Assembly (NCBI GenBank): GCA_037349315.1 | Contig: JBAIAC010000054.1 | Span: forward strand, 2,542,001 to 2,606,000 | Source: Chelydra serpentina | Lineage: Eukaryota; Chordata; Testudines; Chelydridae | DNA length: 64,000 nt | Reading direction: 5' to 3' | Part shown: positions 1 through 64,000 of the stretch, piece by piece | How the letters are laid out: each line of letters starts with the position of its first letter | How positions within the stretch are numbered: position 1 is the stretch's first letter | Notes under the pieces: generated by a model | Databases searched by the model: none | What the model was told of the DNA's origin: nothing | The model's input: the letters and a program-made list of their open reading frames with translations, nothing else | Translations under genes and position numbers: made by a program

Positions 1-700
1 CTTTGCTTGGCCAAAATTTTGGTAGCCCCAAAATGTCCAGCAGTTTTTAATCTTGACATAACCTCAGCACCTCCTGTTTCAATGTATCTGGTACCACCAG
101 CAGATACGTGTACCCATCAGCCACTGATTTCTCCCATGTTCTACACCATCATTCATCTTTAAGCTCCAAGCTTTCCCATCCTGACCAGCATACTGAGGGG
201 ATACTAGATGCTCTAGGGTGGCTGCGTTTCCAGTCACACACTAGTCTGATTTCAGGGCCATCTCTTTGGGAAGCTTTTCACTGCTCTGGAGTTCATTCCT
301 GCACCCTATCTCCACTGTCCCAGGGATGAGGCACTTTGCGGAGCATAGAGAGCGAGGCGGGGGTCGTCTCTCTCTGAGCACACACTTTCCCTTGCGTGGC
401 CAGTTCCTTGCTGTCCTGCTGAGAGCAGTGTTTGCAACTTGCCCCTCAAGAAGGCCAGCTGGACAAGGCATCGGTATTCCCATGCTTGTGTCGGGGATTG
501 TGAAATCACAGCATTGCTGGTTCTCTAGCCACCTGGAAAGCGGCCCCTCAAGACTCCTAAATCTAAAGAGCCATTGCACGGATGCCTGGTCTGGCCTGAC
601 CACAGGCGTTATGTTCTCCTGGACAGCAAGTGGTGGAAATGTTCTATAGCTGTAATCATTGCCAGGCATTCCTTCAATTGGTGCAATCATTTCTTCCAAG
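1..700 (-). mobile_element. Decayed Ty3/gypsy-like retrotransposon pol fragment (RNase H to integrase)
   Basis: Read on the minus strand, the stretch from about 680 to the left edge keeps, in different frames, the RNase H end of a Ty3/gypsy-type polyprotein (including a D-A-L-S motif near 480) and then the H-F-G integrase zinc-binding region near the left edge. Several stops and frame changes break it, so it is an old dead copy. The element continues beyond the window. A retroviral-type origin cannot be fully excluded, but the linker motif favours Ty3/gypsy. Confidence 0.65.
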
Positions 701-3385
701 AGAATTTAGTCTTTTGCTGGGATAAGCCACCACCCTCTTGTGTGTTCTTGTGTCAATACCACCCCCAACTCCAAAGTGCTAGATCTGTGTCCAATATGAA
801 AGAGGTTTGGAAACATGGCTAAGCTAAGACAGGAGTGGTCACAAGAGCTCTGCAAATGCCAGATCACACTATGCTGACGGCTGGAATTGTTTCTCTTTCT
901 CACCCAACCTATGCAGCAGCTTTACTATATTGGCAAACTCACAAATAAACCTTCTGTAATAGGAGCAGAGTCCTGGCAAACTCAGCACATCTGGGAGCAG
1001 CTGAGGAGTTGGCTGTTCTGTACAGCCTTGATTTTCTTTTTGTGAATGGAAACTCTCGCTTCACCAGGTGGGTGCCTGAGGTAGGCTACCTCTTCTTGGA
1101 ACAGCTTCGGGTTTGGGGTTTATTTCAGATGATCAGCTCCCAGCCTGTAACAGACTGTTTTACAGGTCTCAGCAGCACCAGGATGTCATGTAGAGTCTAG
1201 ATGTAGCAGGCTGGGAGGGACCTGCCCTGTCACACTCTCCATTAGCTTCTCAGATGTGTGTGCTGCTTTACACGGACCAAAAGCCATCACTTTGTATTGC
1301 CACAGGCCCGCCCTGCTGTGCAGGCAGCTTGTGCCCTCTCTGTTGGATCCATTTCCACATGCCAGCACCCACTGCTGAGATCCAGTGTGGGAAAACCAGC
1401 CTGAACCTGCTATAGTGTCCAGGGGATCACGTTCACCTATTGGTGGAAATGGACAAGAATCCTTTAAAGTGACCTCATTTCATTTTCTATGGCCCGCACA
1501 GCATCTGGTGCTGCCACCCCATTCTTCCCCACCCCTCTGGTGAACTCAAGGCTGCTGAAGGCTCTATTATGCCTTCCGGAGACATTCCCTGGATGGCCTG
1601 TAATGCCTCTTCCCTCTTCCCATCCGGTGAACTGGTTTCCTCCCGCATCAGTCTTGGGCAGGATCAGTGCACTGCAACCTGTGTCTTTGGCTCCTGACTC
1701 CTAACTGGAAAGTCCCTTAGGCCCAGGTCTGTCTGCCCTGTGGCTGGCCCGTGCCAGCAGGCTTGGGCTACGAGGTTGTTCAATTGCAGGGTAGATGTTC
1801 TGGCTGCAGCCTGAGCTCTGGGACCCTCCCAACTCGCCGGGCCCTCGAGCCCAAGCTCCAGCCTGACCCCAAATGGCTACACCGTAATTAAACAGCTCCT
1901 TAGGCTGGGCCCCGCAGCCTGGGCCAGCGGCCGTGGGTTTCAATTGCTGTGTAGACAGACCCTCAGACTGGTCTGCTGCTTCTCATCTAAATACACAGCC
2001 CTGCACTGAGACAATTCAGCTTATGCTGAAATAAATGTGTTAGTCTCTAAGGTGCCACAAATACTTCTTTTCTTTTTGCTGACACAGACTAACACGGCTG
2101 CTACTCTGAAAAATAGAAACACTGGGAGCTTTTGCCTCCCCCCCTTGCACTTTCCCTCAGGGCCAGTGTTTACCAGACTCGCTGTTCACAGGCAACTACT
2201 GTGGTTCCTTTTCTGTCTGTCAGAAACATTCAGCAAACAAACGGGGATCAGTGCCAGCTTCCAAGCCACAAGAACTTAAACAGCTAAGATTCCCCAGCAC
2301 CCTGGATCAAGAAGCAGGCCCAACCACTCCCCAGCTTTCCTTGCTGGGAAGCTACCACAGCAGGTAGCCGCTATAACGGGGGCAGGACAGTTCGTTCACT
2401 GCAGACCAATTGCCTACAAACTTGTCTCACCCGGGCCACATCCATAAAGGGAATTTGCACAGACAGCATTTGTAAGACACCTTCCCTGACCCTGACTACA
2501 CAGTCCTTAGCCATCAGGAAACCCAAATTAATGATTAGCTCCTCTGCATCTCAGCTCCCCCGATGTCTTGCTTGAGTTCCAGCCTTCACCCCAATTTTCC
2601 CCATTGTGCGGGGGTGCACATTCCCTGGTCATGGCTCCATTTGAGCCCAAGGAGGCAGCTGGTAAAGGGTTTGGAGTGTGAACCCATGGCCGGGGTTGTC
2701 CAAAAGTCCAGCTGTCGATCACATGGGCTACCGGAGCTACTCGGTTAGAGGGGAGGACGCAGGCGCTGATCCTGCCTGAGGCCAGCAGCCGCTCCCCAGA
2801 TGTGGCACACACACTCAGCCAGTGTGTGCCACAAGCACCGGGCGTGACTCAGCAGCAGTCCCCTGGCAGCTCAGCGCCGATGGCCTCCAGAGTTCCCTCC
2901 CTTAAAAGACAGTGGATAGCATGGGGGTCTCTCTCAAGGCGGGGGAGGGGGTAAAGTGAGAACAAGTGAGGGCTCCTCAGGGGCTGGATGGGGATACCCA
3001 GGACTCCTGTATCGTGGATCCCCTGAGAGACCCCTAACATTCCCCCACCCTTGCACTCCTCCTGGAAGTGAGATGGGTCCATGGTCACTGTTCCCCAGGA
3101 TGTGTGATCCTGGCGCAGCCAAAATGCTGCCATTCTGCTCCACCCCTGCATGTCCCTGGCTCCAATGTCAGTTCCAATGGGAAATGCCCTGCTGATAAAA
3201 CCTGCTCCCCGGGGACTGATTGCACTGGGCTCAGGAGCTCTGCAGTGCAGGTAAGAGCTGGGGCTGAAGTCCAGAGCTTGTCAAGTCCTTGGGAGCTGGT
3301 TCCCGCCTTCGCTCGGCAGCACAGCCCCTCCAGCGGCTGTGTCAGCTCCCAGCTGCACACCTACCCCGGGGCACGGGCTCAGGAC
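701..3385. other. Upstream region of MAMDC4, no recognised gene
   Basis: Short open frames on both strands show no recognisable domain. The only repeat I recognise is at 2020-2110. The last few hundred bases before 3386 are GC-rich and should contain the promoter and 5' untranslated region. I see no convincing TATA box. An in-frame open stretch extends upstream of the chosen start to an ATG at 3068. Confidence 0.5.
2020..2110 (-). repeat. Turtle SINE-like repeat, partial
   Basis: Contains AGTCTCTAAGGTGCCAC and AGACTAACACGGCTGCTACT, in reverse orientation to the copy at 59072. A further fragment of the same family lies at about 10380-10436 on the + strand. Confidence 0.6.
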
Positions 3386-58499
<55,114 letters not shown>

Positions 58500-58689
58500 T
58501 AGGCACCTGCTTGTACTGTAGCTGCACCTACAGAATGAAACGTGTATTCTGCAAGGCCTCACACTCCTCCAGTGACACTGGGCTCAACTTTCATTTCCAA
58601 GGCTACTCTTGAAGCGGTTTTGCCCATTGACTAGAAGGGAAGCTCTAGCGGAGACAAACAAGGTCAGCTGTAGGAATACAAGCCTGTAT

Positions 58690-59929
58690 AACTGAATAGA
58701 TCCTGTATAACTGAACTTCCTGGAGCACATTCAAGAGAGTCCATCAGTGCTATCGTATTCTTGCAGTTTCCCATATAGTATTTCCCTTTCCATATGAAGA
58801 TCTGTCCCCTTGATTCGATCTAAAACAAAATGAATTGTAAGTCAGATTTCTGAAGAAGACTGTGCAACTTAGTCTGTGTTTCAGACCGTTCTGCACAATT
58901 GTCTGTGGTCACAGATTTTAGTTGCAGCACTGCCTCCAAATACAACACAGCTAAGTGGGTATGGTGCTTTTTGTTCTCTATTTTTCTATCCAAGACTAGG
59001 TATACTCCCGCTATTTAATAAGTGACTTGGGGTATTTGTTAAGGCATTTCATGACATCATCTGGATTAAAGTATCAGAGGGGTAGCCGTGTTAGTCTGGA
59101 TCTGCAGAAGCGACAAAGGGTCCTGTGGCACCTTATAGACTAACAGAGGTATTGAAGCATAAGCTTTCGTGGGTCAATACCCACTTCTTCGGATGCAAGC
59201 AGACCCTTTGTCGCTTCTGGATTAAAGCTATTTCCTTCTTCTTCCAAAGGCCTTTTCATAAAAAATTGTACTCCAACCTCCTCACTTTTCTATAAAACCC
59301 ATTCACCATACTGCCACACTAGTGCTTGGTCTGAGCAGAAGGTAAGGAAGTCTATTATATACTCAGAGGTCCGAACGTGTAGAATCTTGAAAGTTTAATT
59401 AGAGACAATTTTAACCCATAACTCAAGTGCTGCAGCATCCTGACAATTGTAGTGATACAGGAGTCCAAGTGCAAAATCCTGTGTGTTTCTCCAGCCAAGC
59501 AACACCATTTGTCAGAAGACAGAAATTCTCCGAGACCAGGAGATCCAGAAAGCTTTCGTGATTAGCCTCTGCATATAGCTTGAGCAAAGCTGTAGCAATG
59601 TCTTCCTTGTAGCCATTTGCAACTTCAGTGCTGTGGCTTTCATTCAAATAACTCAGGAGGACTCGTTTGCACTTATTCATAGTCTCCTGATCCCCTTAGG
59701 CCAGCTGGTTTAAATCAGCATACTTGTAAAGAGCCGGATGAGATCGTATGAATGAAGAGAAAGTAGGCAAAAGGATGAGGTAGAGAGCAATCACCTCCCG
59801 GGCATCAAGTTGGTCGCTTCTGAAGAGTTCTTTTGCTTCTAGGAATTGAAGTGGTGCAAAGTGTATAAAACCTGCTTGCAGCAAGATTCGTTTGTACATT
59901 ACCTGAAATTTCTCTTTTGGAATGTTCAT
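58690..59929 (-). pseudogene. TGFBRAP1: TGFBRAP1 processed pseudogene (retrocopy), antisense to MAMDC4 3' flank
   Basis: The minus strand encodes, colinearly and without introns, the central to C-terminal part of TGFBRAP1 (the endosomal CORVET tether subunit, TGF-beta receptor-associated). Clear matches to the family: FLEAKELFRSDQLD and YADLNQL (59929-59699), NGYKEDIATALLKLYAEA and LLDLLVSENFCLLT (59690-59490), then in shifted frames a LGLLYHYN-type segment, a DFL/LVW segment, KRPLEE...FNP, HTHLAVLYLE and LLQKSDL further left. Breaks: stop at 59696-59698, frameshift near 59480, stops near 59395 and 59290, others left of 59060. A SINE with a 12-bp TSD splits it at 59060-59227. The right edge is cut by a CR1. 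The left limit is uncertain and no poly-A tail was found. Confidence 0.85.
59072..59215 (+). mobile_element. SINE-like turtle repeat with perfect 12-bp TSD
   Basis: Starts TATCAGAGGGGTAGCCGTG and runs through GTGGCACCTTATAGACTAAC and CAATACCCACTTCTTCGGA. TSD TCTGGATTAAAG at 59060-59071 and 59216-59227. Its last 17 bases, running into the TSD (59202-59218), are a perfect inverted copy of an internal segment (59106-59122). Confidence 0.88.
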
Positions 59930-62900
59930 AGAAGATTAGGGTTGGAAGAGATCTCAGGAGGTCATCTAGTTCACCCCCTGCTCAAAACAGGACCAACGTC
60001 AAGTCAGGCCTTAAAAACGTCTAAGGATGGAGATTCCACCACCTCTCTAGGTAACCCATTCCAGTGCTTCACCACCTTCCTAGCGAAATAGTGTTTCCTA
60101 ATATCCAACCTAGACCTCCCGCATTGCAACTTGAGACCATTACTCCTTGTTCTGTCATCTGCCATCACGGAGAAAAGCCTAGCTCCATCCTCTTTGAAAC
60201 CTCCCCTTCAGGTAGTTGAAGGCTGCTATAAAATCCCCACCCCCCTCTTCTCTTCTGCAAACTAAATAAGCCCAGTTCCCTCAGCCTCTCCTCATAAGTC
60301 ATGTGCCCCAGCCCCCTAATCATTTTTGTTGCCCTCCGCTGGACTCTCTCCAATTTATCCACACCCTTTCTGTACCGGGGGGCCCAAAACTGGACGCAAT
60401 ACTCCAGATGTGGCCTCATCAGTGCCGAATAGAGGGAAATAATCACTTCCCTTGATCTGCTGGCAATGTTCCTACTAATGCAGCCCATTATGCCATTAGC
60501 CTTGTTGGCAAGAAGGGCACACTGCTGACACACATCCAGCTTCTCATCCACTGTAATCCCCAGGTCCTTTTCTGCAGAACTGCCGCTTAGCCAGTCAGTC
60601 CCTAGCCTGTACCGGTGGGATTCTTCCGTCCTAAGTGCATGACTCTGCACTTGTCCTTGTTGAACCTCATCACATTTCTTTTAGCCCAATCCTCCAATTT
60701 TTCTAGGTCACTCTGGACCCTATCCCTACCCTCCAATGTATCTACCTCTCCCCCCAGCTTAGTGTCATCTGCGAACTTGCTGAGGGTGCAATCCATCCCA
60801 TCATCCAGATCATTAACGAAGATGTTGACCACCACCAGCCCCAGGACAGACTCCTGGGACACTCTGCTTGATACCAGCTGCCAACTAAACATCGAGCCAT
60901 TGATCACTACCCGTTGAGCCCGACGATCTAGCCAGCTTTCTATCCACCTTATAGTCCATTCATCCTATCCATACTTTTTTAATTTGCTGGCAAGAATACT
61001 GTGGGAGACCGTATCAAAAGCTTTGCTAAAGTCAAGATATATCACGTCCACTGCCTTCCCCATATCCACAGAACCAGTTATCATAGAAGGCAATCAGGTT
61101 GGTTAGGAATGACTTGCCCTTGGTGAATCCATGTTGACTGTTCCTGATCACCTTCCTCTCCTTCAAGTGCTTCAAAACCGATTCCTTGAGGACCTGCTCC
61201 ATGATTTTGCCGGGGACTGAAGTGAGGCTGACCGGTCTGTAGTTCCCTAGATTCTCCTTCTTCCCTTTTTAAAAGATAGGCACTATATTTGCCTTTTTCC
61301 AATCGTCCAGGACCTCCCCTGCTGGCCATGAATTTTCAAAGAAAATAGCCAATGGCTCTGCAATCACATCAGCCAACTCCCTCAGCATCCTTGGATGCAG
61401 TGCATTCGGCCCCATGGACTTGTGCTCGTCCAGCTTTTCTAAATAGTCCTTAACCTGTTATTTTACCACTAAGGGCTGCTCACCTCCTTCCCATACTGTG
61501 CTGTCCAGTGCAGCAGTCTGGGAGCTGACCTTGTTCGTGAAGACAGAGGCAAAAAAAGCATTGACTACTTCAGCTTTTTCCACATCATGTCACTAGGTTG
61601 CCTCCCCCATTCAGTAATGGTCCCACACTTTCCCTGACCACCTTCTTGTTGCTAACCTACCTGTAGAAACCCTTCTTGTTACTCTTCACATCCCTGGCTA
61701 GCTGCAACTCCAATTGTGCTGCATGCTCAAGCAATATTTTTATACTCCTCCCTAGTCATCTGCCCAAGTTTCCACTTGGGCAGATGACTTCTTGTACTTC
61801 CACTTCTTGTAAGCTTCCTTTTTATGTTTAAGCTCACTGAAGATTTCTCTATTAATCCAAGCTGGTTGCTTGCCATATTTGCTATTCTTTCTGCACATCG
61901 GGACGGTTTGTTCCTGCGCCCTCAATAAGGCTTCTTTAAAATACAGCCAGCTCTCCTGGACTCCTTTCCCTCTGATATTAGCCTCCCAGGGGACCTTGCC
62001 CATCAGTTCCCTGAGAGAGTCAAAGTCCGCTTTTCTGAAGTCCAGGGTCCATATTCTGCTTCTCTCCTTTCTTCCTTGTGTCAGGATCCTGAACTCGACC
62101 ATCTCATGGTCACGGTTGTACAGGTTGCCACCCACTATTGCTTCCTCTACTATTTCTTCCCTGTTTGTGAGCAGCAGGTCAAGAGGAGCACGGCCCTTAG
62201 TTGGTTCCTCCAGCACTTGCACCAGGAAGTTGTCCCCAACACTCTCCCAAAACTTCCTGGATTGTCTGTGCACTTTTGTATTGCTCTCCCAGCAGATATC
62301 AGGGTGATTAAAGTCCCCCATGAGAACCAGGGCCTGTGATCTGAAAACTTGTTAGTTGTCCGAAGAAAGCCTTGTCTGCCTCGTGCTCCTGGTATGGTGG
62401 TCTCTAGCAGATGTTCACCACGACATCACCCTTGTTGCTCTCGCCTCTAAACTTAACCCAAAGACTCAACAGGCTTTTCTCCAGTTTCATATTGGTGCTC
62501 TGAGCAATCACACAGTGCAATTCCTCCACCTTTTCTTCCCCACTGTCCTTCCTGAACAGTTTATACCCATCCATGACAGTGCTCCAGTCACGTGAGTTAC
62601 CCCACCAAGTCTCTGTTATTCCAATTACATCAGAGCTCCTTTTCTGTGCCAGGACTTCCAATTCTTCCTGCTTGTTTCCTAGGCTTCTTGCGTTCGTGTA
62701 CAAGCACCTAAAATAAACTAGCCGATTGCCCTACTGTGTCAGTAGGGATCAGGAGTCCTCCCCTGTTGCACCCTCCTCCCGGTATCCCACTTCCCCACTC
62801 ACCTCTGGGCTTAGATCACCATGCCCCAGCGAACCTAGTTTAAAGCCCTCCTCACTAGGTTATCAAGCCTGCCTGCGAAGATGCTCTTCCCTCTCTTCGT

Positions 62901-64000
62901 TAGGTGGATTCCATCTCTTCCTAGCAATCCTTCCAGGAACAACATCCCATGGTTGAAGAATGCAGAGCCCTCTCTCCAACACCACCTGTGTAACCACGCA
63001 TTTACCTCCACAATTCGATGGTCCCTACTTGGGCCTTTTCCTTCAATAGGGAGGATGAATGAGAACACGACTTGCGCCTCCAACTCCTTTATCCTTCTTC
63101 CCAGAGCCACGTAGTCTGCAGTGATCTGCTCAAGGTTATTCTTGGCAGTATCACTGGTGTCCACGTGGAGAAGTAGGAAGGGGTAGTGGTCCGAGGGCTT
63201 GATCAGTCTCGGCAGACACGCCATCACATCCTGAATTCTAGCTCCAGGCAAGGAGCACACATCGAGTTTCCTCGAGACGTAGTCTGGACGGCAGATGGAT
63301 TATTCCGTTCCCTTTAGGAGGGAGGCCCCGACCACCACTCTCCTCCTCTTGGAAGTGGTGGTCGCGGAAACCCCATCCCTAGGACAATGCATCCCATGCC
63401 TTCCAGTCGATGGGGGTCTCCTTCTGATCTCTTCCCTCAGATGACTCTTCCAAACCATTCTCCCATAATACCTGTGCAGAGAGCCTAAAAACGGTTTCTT
63501 ACCTCTATCTGCATTGGGGGTACATGGGTTCTCCTTTCTTCTTCTGGAGATCACATGCTGCCAATTTTCTTCCCTGTTCTGCACTGCCCTCTGATTCTTC
63601 AGCATGCTGTGCCTGCAGTACCAAACGCTGTAGTCTATCCAGAAAATCTTTGTTTTCTCTGATGCAACACAGGGTTGATACTTGGGTCTCTAGTCCTTTA
63701 ACCTTCTCTTCCAATATGGAGACCAGCTTGCACTTCGTACAGACGAAGTCGCTTCTATCCTCTGGGAGAAAGACAAACATCCTGTGCACGTCACAACAGC
63801 TAATCGCTCACAATCCATAACGTCTTCCTTCTAAAGAGCCTCTTCAGTGTTGTATTTACTGCTCATAGAAGCCTGAAAAGAAAAAGAAAAAACCAACAAA
63901 AAATGGTGGGAACTCCTCCCTAGCGAACTCCCCGTTTACCTGTCCTCTGTTCACAACTGGCTGCTTTTTTATATGTTCCTTCGGGCTCCCTTTACTAAGC
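59928..64000 (-). mobile_element. Nearly full-length CR1 LINE, dead, running off the window
   Basis: Minus strand, 3' end at about 59928. Order from 5' (right): ORF1 with a Cys-rich and coiled-coil start (63505-63789), a linker (63300-63605), and an SGNH-esterase-like part (62835-63260, with a DGIHLTKRG block). ORF2 follows with the endonuclease start (62404-62703, NARSLGNK...ITETWW), endonuclease end and linker (61752-62321, GDFNHPDICWE), and reverse transcriptase (60165-60907, including [10 protein letters not shown]). Each part lies in a separate frame with stops between. The 5' untranslated part probably continues past 64000. Confidence 0.9.

Noticed and set aside
59423..59929. A functional short gene on the minus strand (two open frames of 77 and 85 codons)
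   Set aside because: The frames are consecutive parts of TGFBRAP1 separated by an in-frame stop, with frameshifts beyond, so this is a pseudogene.

Overview
The window is vertebrate nuclear DNA, most likely from a turtle. The evidence is the repeats: CR1 LINEs ending in the ATTCTATG-type 3' terminus, a tRNA-derived SINE fused to a CR1-type tail (the Cry I type known from hidden-necked turtles), a second SINE-like turtle repeat, and many hAT-type elements with 8-bp target-site duplications (TSDs). Very high GC content and many intronic minisatellites would fit a microchromosome, but that is inference.

One gene fills most of the window on the + strand: MAMDC4 (apical endosomal glycoprotein, endotubin). 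I trace 29 coding exons from an ATG at 3386 to a TAG ending at 58499. All junctions obey GT-AG and reading phase is kept throughout. The model encodes 1,223 residues: signal peptide, LDLa1-MAM1-LDLa2-MAM2-LDLa3-MAM3-MAM4-MAM5-MAM6, one transmembrane helix and a 47-residue cytoplasmic tail. It looks intact, so it is probably functional.

Region by region: 1-700 is a decayed antisense Ty3/gypsy-like pol fragment; 701-3385 is upstream DNA with no recognised gene; 3426-10554 is a CR1-rich first intron; 10555-38132 holds exons 2-20, separated by minisatellites and hAT miniature elements; 38133-45637 is a long intron with a four-level nest (minisatellite, LTR-like repeat, 3.9-kb hAT transposon with a dead transposase, miniature elements); 45638-58499 holds exons 21-29 with further GC-rich arrays.

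Downstream, on the minus strand, lies an intronless, frameshifted copy of part of TGFBRAP1 (about 58690-59929), broken by a SINE with a perfect 12-bp TSD and abutted by a nearly complete but dead CR1 (59930 to the window end). Most long open frames in the window lie in GC-rich tandem repeats and are not genes. I found no new molecular system. The points of most interest are the TGFBRAP1 retrocopy, the datable transposon nests, a minisatellite family shared by two introns, and protein-level features of MAMDC4.
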